A stretch of 64,000 nucleotides of DNA. It comes from CAIRDP01 sp037138335. Its GTDB lineage: Bacteria > Bacteroidota > Bacteroidia > Bacteroidales > FEN-979. Positions within the stretch are counted from its first letter, which is position 1. Each line of letters starts with the position of its first letter. Below the pieces are notes generated by a model. That model made no database searches and was not told the origin of the DNA. It saw nothing but the letters and a program-made list of their open reading frames with translations. Below are positions 44,234 through 53,647 of the stretch, piece after piece. The stretch is from positions 14,868-78,867 of the forward strand of contig JBAXIO010000019.1 in NCBI GenBank assembly GCA_037138335.1. The letters run 5' to 3'. The translations under genes and the position numbers were made by a program.

Positions 44234-45259
44234 ATGATAAACTGTCTTGTAACCGGGGGATCCGGTTTTCTCGGGAAATTTATTATTGCGGAAATGCTTT
44301 CACCCGGTTCCCCTCTTCCGCTGAAATCATTGAGGATCTTCGATTCAGCCGATTACACAGGCAAGGCCGATCCCCGGATTGAATTTATCAAAGGGGATAT
44401 CCTTGACCTTCCATCCCTCATCAATGCCTGCAAGGGCATTGACGTTGTGATTCATTCAGCCGCCATTGTTGACTGGGGCACCCATCTCCCCGAGGTGGTT
44501 TATGCCGTGAACACAAAGGGTACGGCCAATATCATTAATGCCTGCAAGGCGGATGGCGTGAAAGCGCTTGTCTTTACGAGCTCCCTCGATGCGGTGTTCG
44601 GCGGCAAGCCGCTGGTAAATATAGATGAAAGCATACCATACCCCCCTGAGCATCCGAATATGTATTGCAGGAGCAAATGCGAGGCCGAGAAACTGGTGTC
44701 GGAAGCAAACGGGGAAGGGTTGATGACCGTCATACTGAGGCCTGCCGACATCTGGGGCGAGGGTGACCCCTTTCACATCGGTTCACTGTTGGATATGGCT
44801 AAAGGCGGGTTCTATGTGAGGATAGGCAACGGCAGTTCAAAGTCACAGCACATATACGCAGGGAACATGGCTGTTGCGCATATCCAGGCTGCCAAAGCCC
44901 TGCTTGACGGGAACAACAGCATAAGGGGCCGGGCCTATTTCATAACAGATTCCGGGGGCTGCAATTTCTTTCATTTTTATGATGCCATCGTGGCGGCAGC
45001 CGGCTACAGGATATGGCCCGGGATCTGGATCCCCAGGCCCCTGGCTTACGCAATAGGGGCCATGACGGAGTTCTTGGCCATGCTCATCCGCCCGTTTAAA
45101 AAAATTAATGTGAAATTCAGCAGGTTCGCAGTGATCTATACCTGCGGTGATTTTACATTCAACGCCGAAAAAGCAGTCAGTGATTTCAACTTCAAACCGA
45201 AATACAGCGCTGAGGAAGCGTTCAGCAGGACTGTGGAATATTATAAAAATAAAAAGTGA
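44234..45259 (+). CDS. Extended SDR, 3-beta-hydroxysteroid dehydrogenase/isomerase-like
   Basis: 341 residues. Nucleotide-binding motif VTGGSGFLGKFI at the N-terminus, DVVIHSAAIVDWG, and the active-site YCRSKCEAE (Tyr-x3-Lys), with ILRPADIWGEGDPF downstream. It belongs to the NAD(P)-dependent 3beta-HSD/isomerase clade, whose bacterial members act on sterol-like, terpenoid or sugar-nucleotide substrates; the substrate here is unknown. A TATTTTTG box lies at 44180-44187. Its TGA stop is part of the repeat array that follows. Confidence 0.88.
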   Translation: MINCLVTGGSGFLGKFIIAEMLSPGSPLPLKSLRIFDSADYTGKADPRIEFIKGDILDLPSLINACKGIDVVIHSAAIVDWGTHLPEVVYAVNTKGTANIINACKADGVKALVFTSSLDAVFGGKPLVNIDESIPYPPEHPNMYCRSKCEAEKLVSEANGEGLMTVILRPADIWGEGDPFHIGSLLDMAKGGFYVRIGNGSSKSQHIYAGNMAVAHIQAAKALLDGNNSIRGRAYFITDSGGCNFFHFYDAIVAAAGYRIWPGIWIPRPLAYAIGAMTEFLAMLIRPFKKINVKFSRFAVIYTCGDFTFNAEKAVSDFNFKPKYSAEEAFSRTVEYYKNKK

Positions 45260-45332
45260 CTGGTGAATCGTGACTGGTGACTGGTGACTAAATACATTCA
45301 CTAGTCACTGTTCACTGTTAACTAGTCACTAA
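45256..45332. repeat. GTGACTGGTGA / TCACTAGTCACT inverted repeat array
   Basis: The left arm has three units of the type GTGACTGGTGA; the right arm has inverted units ATTCACTAGTCACTGTTCAC and TAACTAGTCACT. The array starts within the SDR stop codon (GTGACTGG) and ends at the stop of the convergent DsrE-like gene. It could fold into a long imperfect hairpin that ends both transcripts. Same family as 16888-16950. Confidence 0.72.
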
Positions 45333-45664
45333 AACGTAATAACCTTCCCCTGTCCCTGCAGATACTGGGTGAGCACTTCGCCCATGTATTTAACTTCAAT
45401 CCCCATAGCCCGGATAACAGGGGTAATTCCATACGCTTCGGTGCATCCCCTGCAGGCTTCGACATTGATGCCGCTTTGCTGAACAAAATCCAGTTCCCTC
45501 TGAACGTCCTTGTCCTGGGCAAGAAGCCTTGCCGAGGGGCCCCAGATGACCAGGTTGATCTCATCCCACCAGCCCATGCTTTTCGCATCCATAAGGTACA
45601 CGAAAACCATCCTGATGGCTACATCTTTTTCGCCTGTTGACCAAACAACGGTAAGCTGCTTCAT
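45329..45664 (-). CDS. DsrE-family protein
   Basis: 111 residues from MKQLTVVWSTGEKDVA at 45664; the longer frame is rejected because the -7 box TATATTTG (45683-45690) lies between it and this ATG. DsrE/YchN-like fold: INLVIWGPSARLLAQD, then GINVEACRGCTEAYGI, where the Cys pair is the candidate sulfur carrier, and MGEVLTQYLQGQGKVITF. Relatives carry sulfane sulfur or act as small redox-linked proteins. Partner unknown. Confidence 0.85.
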   Translation of the reverse strand: MKQLTVVWSTGEKDVAIRMVFVYLMDAKSMGWWDEINLVIWGPSARLLAQDKDVQRELDFVQQSGINVEACRGCTEAYGITPVIRAMGIEVKYMGEVLTQYLQGQGKVITF

Positions 45665-45819
45665 AGAGGAGATTAGTTGAAGCAAATATATTAAAAAATC
45701 ATTATGATACTGAAGCGGGGGTATTTGTAAACGCACCTCTTTTATGAGGGTGTTTCGTGAAAGCTGCTACAGGTGAACAAACAGGCTCTTAGCGGCTTTG
45801 CAAAGATGCGGATGATCAT

Positions 45820-46317
45820 CTATCTGGGCGGCATCCTGAATTCGCCATACAATTGCTTCTCGGTGTATTTCTTTATCCTCGAGAGTTCATCCACTTCAAC
45901 CTGCTGCTCGGGGGTCACCGATTTCATCATCAGGAACCATTTGAGCTTGGAACCGGCGATGGAGTCCTGTTTCAGCATTGCCTGGTATTCGGTATTCACA
46001 ACCCAGTAATAATCCTGCCAGCATTTCCGGAGCTGGGCCGAAGGAAGAACATATGAGAAATACTGCGCCAGCAGCCTTCTTGGACCCACTTCCTTGTTTA
46101 AAACGATCAGTTCAGTCACATAATGATCGTATTGTTTGGCTTCATTGAGCCCTGCAGCACGATCCCGGAAGCCATAGTCGATTGTGATGGTAACAATAAC
46201 CAGGGCCACCGATCCGATCAGCCATTTGACAACATCGAAGATCAGTTTCAATTTCTGAAGTTCAGTGATGGATGCAGAGGTTTTGTGGGATTCGGGTTTT
46301 AATGTTTTCTCTTCCAT
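45820..46317 (-). CDS. Single-pass membrane protein of unknown function
   Basis: 165 residues. A charged N-terminus and short coiled coil, one transmembrane segment (about 32-48, WLIGSVALVIVTITIDY), and a helical charged C-terminal domain (LRKCWQDYYWVVNTEYQAML, TPEQQVEVDELSRIKKYTEKQ). I do not recognise the family. It is upstream of the divergent space before the efflux operon's end, with ~195 bases of non-coding sequence between. Confidence 0.65.
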   Translation of the reverse strand: MEEKTLKPESHKTSASITELQKLKLIFDVVKWLIGSVALVIVTITIDYGFRDRAAGLNEAKQYDHYVTELIVLNKEVGPRRLLAQYFSYVLPSAQLRKCWQDYYWVVNTEYQAMLKQDSIAGSKLKWFLMMKSVTPEQQVEVDELSRIKKYTEKQLYGEFRMPPR

Positions 46318-46510
46318 AATTATGAGGTTTAAGAATCGTGATGGTCGTTATTGTAGAAAAGCGAAGCAACTTACACAAGCGGCCTTGGGTGAAGCGCAGC
46401 AAACCCCAGCCGCGGTATAAGGTTGCGAGCGAAAGCCGTAACAGTGGAATGCATCTAAATCATAGCACATGCAGGACAAATATAAGGAGTATTGGGGCGA
46501 AAATCAAGTA

Positions 46511-47812
46511 TTACAATCCTGCAACCAGCTGCTTGAGCGTGGTCTCTGCAACTTTAAGATTGAATTCAAAGTCGTAAAACCTTGCCAGGGAGTTGGCATA
46601 ACTTTCCTGCGCCTGCCTTACTTCGAGAGCCGTGGTTTGCCCCAGCCTCAGTCGTTCAAGGGATATCCTGAGGTTTTCTTTCGCCAGGGTCAGGTTGTCC
46701 TTTTCAATCCCCAGAAGGGTTTTCTGGTCGTCGAAATCGGTAAGCGCTGTCTTCAGCTGGGTATTCACCTGGAGTTTCACGTTATCGAGGTTGTACTGTG
46801 ATGACTGGAGCTGGATCTTTGCTGCTTTTACCTGTCGTAAGGCATTGCCTGCCTGGTAAACCGGGATGACAAGGCTGCCTCCGACCAGGGGGCCGTAAGT
46901 GCGGTTTGTAAGTACGTTGGAAGCGCTGTTATCGCTTTGAAAAAAATTGTAGGCGGCAACAAAGTTCAGTTTCGGGAGCCGGTACGTCTGGAATTCCCCC
47001 AGGCTGAGTTTTGCAATATCCACCTGTTTCTGGTATGAAAGCACGCTGGTATTATTCACATACAGCTTGTTCATCAGGTCAACCGGATCGGGCTGGTAAT
47101 TCAGTGGGATCGTATCAGCCACGTCAAATTCCGTATCCGGGTCGCGTGCGATAACCTGGTTGAGCGCCCGTTTGGAATTCCTGATAACGTTTAGCTGGTT
47201 AATCTCTGCTTCCCTGTTTACATTAAGGTCGATCTTTGCCTGCAGCAGGTCGTTTTTATGAGCTATCCCCGCATCATAGCCTTTCTGGAGGATCTTAACC
47301 CTTTCAAGGCTGTAGGCCATCACATCACGTATGGCAAGCAGTTGCTGTTTTTGCACCACCACCTGGTAAAAGGCCACATTCACATTATATATCGTTTGCA
47401 TGACCATGTCGCGGAACTGGATCTCTCCGAGTTTTTCAACCTGGGTGAGCTTGTTCTTGGTGATGAACATTTTGGTCCCGTCAAACAAGGTCCAGTTTAA
47501 TGCAGCCCCTGCATTTAAAGAATTGGATGAAGCTGAGGATGAGGTGATGGAGCTTCCCGAGGAAAGGTTCATGTATACATTGTTCAGTGAATAGTTGTCG
47601 CTTCCTGTTACGCTGATGCTCGGCAGCATTCCGGCGTTGCCGAGCGTGTTGTTGACTTTTGCCACATTGGCATTGTTCCTTGCAACGGACACATCGTAAT
47701 TGTTCTTGAGGGCAATTCCCACTGCATCATCCACGCCCAGCAGTGATTGGGCTGATAAACCGCCTGCGGTCATCAGCATACTAAACAGTAAAATGAGCTT
47801 TTTATTCGGCAT
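46511..47812 (-). CDS. TolC-family outer-membrane efflux channel
   Basis: 433 residues with a signal peptide (ending GLSAQ). Two OEP repeats form the alpha-barrel/beta-barrel channel: GIALKNNYDVSVARNN, LQAKIDLNVNREAEINQLN, then VKAAKIQLQSSQYNLDNVK and RLGQTTALEVRQAQESYANSL. It opens the efflux pump to the outside. It is the last gene of the operon, and its start overlaps the RND pump stop by 11 bases. Confidence 0.95.
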   Translation of the reverse strand: MPNKKLILLFSMLMTAGGLSAQSLLGVDDAVGIALKNNYDVSVARNNANVAKVNNTLGNAGMLPSISVTGSDNYSLNNVYMNLSSGSSITSSSASSNSLNAGAALNWTLFDGTKMFITKNKLTQVEKLGEIQFRDMVMQTIYNVNVAFYQVVVQKQQLLAIRDVMAYSLERVKILQKGYDAGIAHKNDLLQAKIDLNVNREAEINQLNVIRNSKRALNQVIARDPDTEFDVADTIPLNYQPDPVDLMNKLYVNNTSVLSYQKQVDIAKLSLGEFQTYRLPKLNFVAAYNFFQSDNSASNVLTNRTYGPLVGGSLVIPVYQAGNALRQVKAAKIQLQSSQYNLDNVKLQVNTQLKTALTDFDDQKTLLGIEKDNLTLAKENLRISLERLRLGQTTALEVRQAQESYANSLARFYDFEFNLKVAETTLKQLVAGL

Positions 47813-50800
47813 GGCCTTCTGAATAATCGGGTATTTTCACTTTGTTGCCCGACATCATGACGTACATTGCCGGGATGACAAAGAGGGTAAGTATCAATGA
47901 AAACAGCAGCCCTCCAACCACGACGATCCCCAGGGGGGTGCGGCTTTGAGCGCCTGCGCCCAGGGCGAGGGCGATAGGCATGGCGCCGAAAATCGTCGCC
48001 AGGGAGGTCATCAGGATCGGGCGCAGGCGCGCGGCTGCCGCCTCAAACGCCGCTTCGGACTTCGACAGGCCGAGCTTCCTTTTCTGGTTCGCAAACTCCA
48101 CTATAAGGATACCGTTCTTGGTGACCAGCCCTACAAGCATGATCATCCCGATCTCGGAGAAAATGTTCAGGGTGCTCCCGAAGATGAAGAGTGACAGTAA
48201 TGCTCCCGTTACGGCCAGAGGCACGGTGATCATAATGATAAGCGGGTCGATGAAACTTTCAAACTGGGCCGAAAGGATCAGATAGATAAGCACCAGGGCC
48301 AGCACAAAGGCAAAAGAGGTGTTCGAACTGCTTTCGGCAAAGTCGCGTGATGGCCCGAGCAGGCCGGTATTGAAAGAATCATCGAGAGTTACTTTCGCGA
48401 TCTTCTTCATGGCCGTAATCCCTTCACCAAGGGTTTTTCCCTGAGCGAGTGAAGCTGAAATCGTTGCCGACTTATACCGGTTAAAGTGGAATAATGTGGG
48501 CGGTTCGCTGCTCTCCTGCATCCTTACAAGGTTATCGAGCTGTATAAGCTGCCCCCCATTGCTGCGCACATACATGGATGCTATATCGGCCGGTTTGTTA
48601 CGGCTCTCGCGATCAAACTGGCCAATAACATAATACTGCTTCTCGTTTCTCAGGAAATAACCGTAACGCTTCCCGCTTAAGGCAAACTGAAGGGTGTTTG
48701 AAATGTCGATTGCATTTACTCCAAGATCTGTTGCTTTCATCCTGTCGACAATAATATTGATCTCGGGTTTATTGAATTTCAGGTTCACATCCACGTTGCC
48801 GAAAGTCGGGTCTTTCCGGGCCAGGTCAAGGAAGCGTGGAACCACTTCCCTAAGTTTGTCGAAATCCAGGTTCTGCAATACGAACTGCACAGGAAGCTGA
48901 GATCCTGCAGAAAGAGAAGTTGATATGGTCTGTTCCTGGATTGGAATGATCCTGGCTTCAGGAAATCCTTTATAAATCTTTACAAGCCTGTCATAGACCT
49001 GTTGCTGGGTAGCTTTTCTCTGGTTGGGTTCGACCAGAAAAATATTGATTCCGCCGGTATTGGTGGAAGTGTTGCCGAAGCCTGAACCGGTTCTTGCGAA
49101 TATCAATCTCGCTTCAGGTACTTTTTTACTTAATGTATCTGAAATCTTATTGACCAGTCTTTCCATATAATCGAAATCCGTGCCTTCAGGTGCAGTGATT
49201 GTAGTCCTTAGAATGCTGTGATCTTCGAGTGGCGCCAGCTCCGACCTGATCGATTTAAACAAAACAAATACCAGCAGGAAGCATATCCCCAAAACGGCCA
49301 GACTGATCCATTTGCGTTTCATGAACCGGCTTAGAAGCGAACGGTATCCCTTGTCAAGTCCCGCGAAAAACGGTTCCGTCATCTTGTAAAACTTCAGGGA
49401 CTTGATATCGGCCCTGCCCATCTTCACATTCAGAACCGGTGTCAGTGTAAGGGAGACGAAGGCGGAGATCAGTACTGATCCGGCAAGCACGATCCCGAAC
49501 TCTCTGAACAACCGTCCTGTAAAACCCGAAAGAAAAATAACCGGAATGAATACGATAGCCAGCGTCAAAGACGTTGCTATGACCACGAAAAGAATTTCCC
49601 TGGTCCCGGCAAAAGCCGCCTTGTACTTGTCCATCCCCTGTTCCAGCTTCTTATATATGTTCTCGGTGACTACGATGCCGTCATCAACTACCAGCCCTGT
49701 CGCAAGCACGATCGCAAGCAGGCTCAGCACATTAACCGAAAACCCGAAAATATACATCAGGAAAAATGAGCCGATAAGGGATACAGGGATATCGATAAGC
49801 GGCCTGAGGGCTATAATAGTATTTCTGAAGAAAAGGAAAACAATTAGCACCACAAGCCCTATGGCAATGAGGATGGTCTCGGCCACATCGGTCACCGACT
49901 GCCTCATGAATTTGCTCTTGTCATAACCTACATCCAGTTTCATCCCGGGCGGTAAGTTCTTCTTGATCTCATTGAACCGTTTAAAAAACTCATCCGCAAT
50001 GGCGATCTGGTTCGATCCCGGCAGGGGGACCAGGGCCAGGGAGATCCCTGTGGCCCCGTTCAGTTTCACCCCGGTTTCATCAACTTCTGCCCCCAAAGAT
50101 GCTTCACCGATATCGCTAAGCCTGATCAGCTGATCATTCGTTTGTCGTATGATCATATTATTAAAATCATCTTCTGTGGTAAGCCGGCCATAAGTCTTCA
50201 CAATAAGTTCAGTTGACCTGCCCCTCACCTTGCCGCCGGGAAGGTCTACATTCTCTTTCATCAGGGCCGTGTTAACATCTTCGGCAGTCAGGTTGTAAGC
50301 AGCCATTTTCCTGGGATCAAGCCAGAGCCGCATGGCCGGTCTTTTTTGACCGTAAAGCATGACAGAACTTACACCGGGTATGGTCTGCAGTTTTTCCTGC
50401 AATACATTCTCGGCATAATCACTGAGCTCCATTGGATTCATGGTCGTGCTCTGAACAGCCACCGTGATAATCGGATCGCTGTTGGCATCGGCTTTCGTGA
50501 CAACAGGAGGAGCGTCAAGATCCTGAGGAAGTAGCCTTGCCGCCTGGCTGACCTTATCGCGTACGTCGTTGGCTGCCTTCTCAAGGTCGGCGCCTACATT
50601 GAATTCCACGGTGATGTTGCTGGACCCTGTCGATGAAGATGATGAAATGGAACGTACCCCTTCAATCCCGTTAATGGACTTTTCTAGCGGTTCGGTGACC
50701 TGCGATTCAATAATATCGGAATTTGCACCGGCATAAGTTGTCTGCACATTGATAGTCGGCGGATCAATAGCGGGGTAAAGCCTTACCCCCAGGAATGAAA

Positions 50801-50885
50801 AACCAACAAATCCGAAGAGCACTATGATAAGGCTCATCACGATGCTGGCAACAGGACGTTTTATAGCGAAATCGGAAATGGTCAT
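47802..50885 (-). CDS. RND-family (HAE1/AcrB-type) efflux transporter
   Basis: 1027 residues with twelve predicted membrane segments and two large periplasmic loops. N-terminus FAIKRPVASIVMSLIIVLFG, gate/porter signatures (TEPLEKSINGIEGVRSISS), TM4 LLAIVLATGLVVDDGIVVTENI with the proton-relay Asp pair, and TM10/11 IGMIMLVGLVTKNGILIVEFAN. It exports drugs or other small molecules by proton antiport. It sits in the operon adaptor-pump-TolC. The substrate is not predictable from sequence. Confidence 0.96.
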   Translation of the reverse strand: MTISDFAIKRPVASIVMSLIIVLFGFVGFSFLGVRLYPAIDPPTINVQTTYAGANSDIIESQVTEPLEKSINGIEGVRSISSSSSTGSSNITVEFNVGADLEKAANDVRDKVSQAARLLPQDLDAPPVVTKADANSDPIITVAVQSTTMNPMELSDYAENVLQEKLQTIPGVSSVMLYGQKRPAMRLWLDPRKMAAYNLTAEDVNTALMKENVDLPGGKVRGRSTELIVKTYGRLTTEDDFNNMIIRQTNDQLIRLSDIGEASLGAEVDETGVKLNGATGISLALVPLPGSNQIAIADEFFKRFNEIKKNLPPGMKLDVGYDKSKFMRQSVTDVAETILIAIGLVVLIVFLFFRNTIIALRPLIDIPVSLIGSFFLMYIFGFSVNVLSLLAIVLATGLVVDDGIVVTENIYKKLEQGMDKYKAAFAGTREILFVVIATSLTLAIVFIPVIFLSGFTGRLFREFGIVLAGSVLISAFVSLTLTPVLNVKMGRADIKSLKFYKMTEPFFAGLDKGYRSLLSRFMKRKWISLAVLGICFLLVFVLFKSIRSELAPLEDHSILRTTITAPEGTDFDYMERLVNKISDTLSKKVPEARLIFARTGSGFGNTSTNTGGINIFLVEPNQRKATQQQVYDRLVKIYKGFPEARIIPIQEQTISTSLSAGSQLPVQFVLQNLDFDKLREVVPRFLDLARKDPTFGNVDVNLKFNKPEINIIVDRMKATDLGVNAIDISNTLQFALSGKRYGYFLRNEKQYYVIGQFDRESRNKPADIASMYVRSNGGQLIQLDNLVRMQESSEPPTLFHFNRYKSATISASLAQGKTLGEGITAMKKIAKVTLDDSFNTGLLGPSRDFAESSSNTSFAFVLALVLIYLILSAQFESFIDPLIIMITVPLAVTGALLSLFIFGSTLNIFSEIGMIMLVGLVTKNGILIVEFANQKRKLGLSKSEAAFEAAAARLRPILMTSLATIFGAMPIALALGAGAQSRTPLGIVVVGGLLFSLILTLFVIPAMYVMMSGNKVKIPDYSEGHAE

Positions 50886-50890
50886 ATCCC

Positions 50891-51940
50891 TTATTTTATT
50901 TTCGCAAAGGTAAGTTCCATATCAGGCTTGATGAACAGCACGCCGGTGACAACAACCGTATCCCCTGCACTCAGTCCCTTGATGACTTCCAAAGTCCCGG
51001 CTTTCCTCACCCCTGTCTGGATAGGGACAAATACCGCTTTCCCGCCCCGGCTTACAATCACGCTCTTGCTCCGTTCTTTCATGATAATGGCCTGGGTGGG
51101 GATCATCAAAGCATTGCGGTTCTCGCTCAGCCTGAGCTCTACACTTGCATAAGCCCCGGGTGTAAGTGTCGGCGCATGGGCTTCAACAATTGCCCTTGCC
51201 TTCAGGTTACGGGTGTTCAGGTCTATCCCTTCTTCTGTAGCCATGACTTCGGCATCGTACTTTTTCTCATCACCTTCAACCGAGAACCTGACCTTGGTCC
51301 CCTTGTGGATCATGGAGCTGTATTTGCCCGGGACCGAGAAGTCAAGTTTAAGCTTGTCCGATTCGCGTATGGTGGCAATGGGCGTTGATTGCGTGACCTG
51401 TGCGCCAAGGCTGATGTTGCGTAAACCAATCACGCCGTCGTAAGGCGCCAGAATTGCTGTTTTGGATATCTGTGCTTTTAAAAGGTCAATATCATTCAGG
51501 ATCGAGGTAACCTGTAATTCCTGCTGATCATATTCCACCTGGCTGATGCCGTCGACCTTCAGCAATTCGGTTTGGCGGTCAAGGATCTGTTTGCCGATCT
51601 CATACTGCGTCTGGGCCTTTTTAAGCTGGGCCTGGAGGTCCCCGTCGAAGATCTTCAGCAGCATGGTGCCTTTTTTGACAAGCTGCCCCTCGGGCAGGTT
51701 TACCATCACGACCCTTCCGGGCATCTCAGGCATCAGCACAGTTTCCTCAAAGGGTTTCAAAGTGCCTGAAATTCCAATGGTTTCATCAACTACCGACGGG
51801 GTGACGACATACCCTTCAATAAAGGAAATAGATGCCGTTTCCTTACCCTGCTTCTTTTTACCCCCTGAACACGAAGCAAAGGAGACAAAAAGAAGTACAA
51901 GGAATAAATTCAGTAATGGGCTTTTGCACATATCATTCAA
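50891..51940 (-). CDS. RND efflux periplasmic adaptor (HlyD/MFP family lipoprotein)
   Basis: 349 residues. Lipobox SFASC followed by SGGKKK; the barrel-sandwich hybrid is split by a coiled-coil hairpin (ITILGPYDGVIG-like ILAPYDGVIGLRNISLGAQV with AQLKKAQTQYEIGKQILDRQTEL). The C-terminal beta-barrel and MP domains follow (VSRGGKAVFVPIQTGVRKAG, KGLSAGDTVVVTG). It links the RND pump to the TolC channel. It is the first gene of the operon; a 7-base inverted repeat GTCCCGT/ACGGGAC lies just upstream at 51950-51984. Confidence 0.94.
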   Translation of the reverse strand: MNDMCKSPLLNLFLVLLFVSFASCSGGKKKQGKETASISFIEGYVVTPSVVDETIGISGTLKPFEETVLMPEMPGRVVMVNLPEGQLVKKGTMLLKIFDGDLQAQLKKAQTQYEIGKQILDRQTELLKVDGISQVEYDQQELQVTSILNDIDLLKAQISKTAILAPYDGVIGLRNISLGAQVTQSTPIATIRESDKLKLDFSVPGKYSSMIHKGTKVRFSVEGDEKKYDAEVMATEEGIDLNTRNLKARAIVEAHAPTLTPGAYASVELRLSENRNALMIPTQAIIMKERSKSVIVSRGGKAVFVPIQTGVRKAGTLEVIKGLSAGDTVVVTGVLFIKPDMELTFAKIK

Positions 51941-52071
51941 TCTAAATTGGTCCCGTGGGTTTTCATCACTCCCGGCAACGGGACTATTATTCTCTGTAAA
52001 ATTACAAAATCCCGGGGAGCATATCAGCTTAATGGACGTGTATTGTGAATTTATCTATATAAGCCCTGGTT

Positions 52072-52692
52072 TTACCGATGGAAAACCCTGATCATCTCCT
52101 CCTCGTCAGGCTCCCTCATCGCATTGATTAGTTTGCAGCCCTCATAGCGGTTAAGGTCTTCAGGCCAGATCTCACGCTCGAGCACCCTTCCTTCAGCCAG
52201 CAGCCTCGAACGGCATGTTCCTTCAAGAAGCGGACGGGCTGGCGTGTACCATTTTGATCCGTCAAAGAAAATAAGGTTGGAAATACTGCTGTCGGTAACC
52301 AGCCCGTCTTTGACAATAATGATTTCATCACATTCTCCCCGCATGGCATATAATGCTTCCAGTGCTTTACGGTCGCAAAACTTCATATGGTAATCAAGTG
52401 AACCGGCATTTAAAAGCTTCAGGCTCCTGACAGGGTATTTCACATAATGACTGAAGGTAATTTCAATGATATCCTTTTCATAGACCACTTTGCATCTCAC
52501 CGTCCCTGTCTTCAAGTTTTCAGGAACTTTCAACATCATCTCAAGCAGGCTCACTGGCACCTGGCGCCCGGCGACAGGTGCGTTTCCTGCATACTGCAAC
52601 CTGAAACCACACTTCAGCATGCGTTCCTCATGCCAGGGCAGATGCAGAGGCTGCCCGTTTTCAATGCGTATTGTCTCAAACAAGCGGTACAT
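52072..52692 (-). CDS. pabC: Class IV aminotransferase, probable 4-amino-4-deoxychorismate lyase
   Basis: 206 residues, PLP-dependent fold type IV: MYRLFETIRIENGQPLHL, HEERMLKCGFRL, LDYHMKFCDRKAL with the PLP lysine, CDEIIIVKDGLVTDSSISNLIFF, and LLEGTCRSRLL. PabC releases pyruvate from aminodeoxychorismate to give p-aminobenzoate for folate. It is shorter than E. coli PabC. Its start overlaps the pabB stop by 17 bases. Confidence 0.88.
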   Translation of the reverse strand: MYRLFETIRIENGQPLHLPWHEERMLKCGFRLQYAGNAPVAGRQVPVSLLEMMLKVPENLKTGTVRCKVVYEKDIIEITFSHYVKYPVRSLKLLNAGSLDYHMKFCDRKALEALYAMRGECDEIIIVKDGLVTDSSISNLIFFDGSKWYTPARPLLEGTCRSRLLAEGRVLEREIWPEDLNRYEGCKLINAMREPDEEEMIRVFHR

Positions 52693-53647
52693 ATACCTTT
52701 GCTATGAGTTCATCATACTCGCTCCGGCAATCGCTCAGGGCGGTTATCCCACCCCCGCTTCTGAAACGCAGAACGCCATCCGCCTTTTCAATAAAACGTA
52801 TCATCACTGCGGATGAGAAATCCCGTCCATTGAAATACCCGAAAATTCCTGTATAGAATCCACGCCCGTCAGCCTCGGCTTCGTCTATGATCTGTACCGT
52901 TCTTTCTTTCGGCGCCCCGCTTACGGAACCTGCAGGCAATAATTTGAAAATGCTTTCCCCGAAATGCTCCATGAAGCCTGCCGGCAGTTTCCCGCTGATC
53001 TCCGAACTCATCTGCAATAAGTCCCTGCTGTTTGTCCTGATCCTTTCAATGTAACGGAAACGTTCAACCTTTATATCAGAGGCTATCATGGCCAGGTCAT
53101 TACGGATGAGGTCCACTATGGTATTATGCTCGAAAAACTCTTTGCGGTCGCCCAGCAACCGGGCTTCCGCATCGGGGATCCCGGCGTCAATCGTCCCTTT
53201 CATGGGGTTTGACCTGATCATGCCGTTTTCAATCCTGATGAAGGGTTCGGGCGAAAATACTGTAAAATGGTCCCCGAACAGCAACTTGAATGGCGCATGG
53301 CTGAGTTCAAATATTTCGGGGAGGCCCAGGCTGGTCTGCAATGCCGTGGCAAAGGTAAGATTGATAAGGTAGGTATCGCCCCTTTTAAGGTGCCAGCTTA
53401 CGGTTTCAAATGCATGACGGTAAGTTTCAAAATCCACGGGCCGGGCTGTAAAATTGATTGGCCTTGTGTATCCGGCAGGGTCCGTATTGCATCCTGCATC
53501 CCGCATCCTGAATTTTATTCCCTGTTCTTCCGCCTCCGGTAACGTCAGCACAGCCGTGTGAAAGCCTTTAAAATCGGTCACCAGCAGGAAAGGGGTTTTG
53601 TTTGCGGCATATTCGTTAATTTTACCGCACGCATCATCCCTCTGCAT
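52676..53647 (-). CDS. pabB: Aminodeoxychorismate synthase component I
   Basis: 323 residues from the ATG at 53647 (MQRDDACGKINEYAANKT); an ATG at 53719 inside pabA is less likely. Chorismate-binding signatures: GDTYLINLTFATAL, PEPFIRIENGMIRSNPMKGT, HNTIVDLIRNDLAMI, LPAGSVSGAPKERTVQIIDEAE, FYTGIFGYF and SGGGITALSD. It aminates chorismate, using ammonia from PabA. It is shorter than the usual ~450 residues because the N-terminal lobe is reduced. Its start codon overlaps that of pabA on the other strand. Confidence 0.9.
   Translation of the reverse strand: MQRDDACGKINEYAANKTPFLLVTDFKGFHTAVLTLPEAEEQGIKFRMRDAGCNTDPAGYTRPINFTARPVDFETYRHAFETVSWHLKRGDTYLINLTFATALQTSLGLPEIFELSHAPFKLLFGDHFTVFSPEPFIRIENGMIRSNPMKGTIDAGIPDAEARLLGDRKEFFEHNTIVDLIRNDLAMIASDIKVERFRYIERIRTNSRDLLQMSSEISGKLPAGFMEHFGESIFKLLPAGSVSGAPKERTVQIIDEAEADGRGFYTGIFGYFNGRDFSSAVMIRFIEKADGVLRFRSGGGITALSDCRSEYDELIAKVYVPLV

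Noticed and set aside
46379..46413. Hairpin GCGGCC...CCGC in the gap between the efflux operon and the membrane protein
   Set aside because: The stem is imperfect and no T run follows; not enough to call a terminator or RNA gene.
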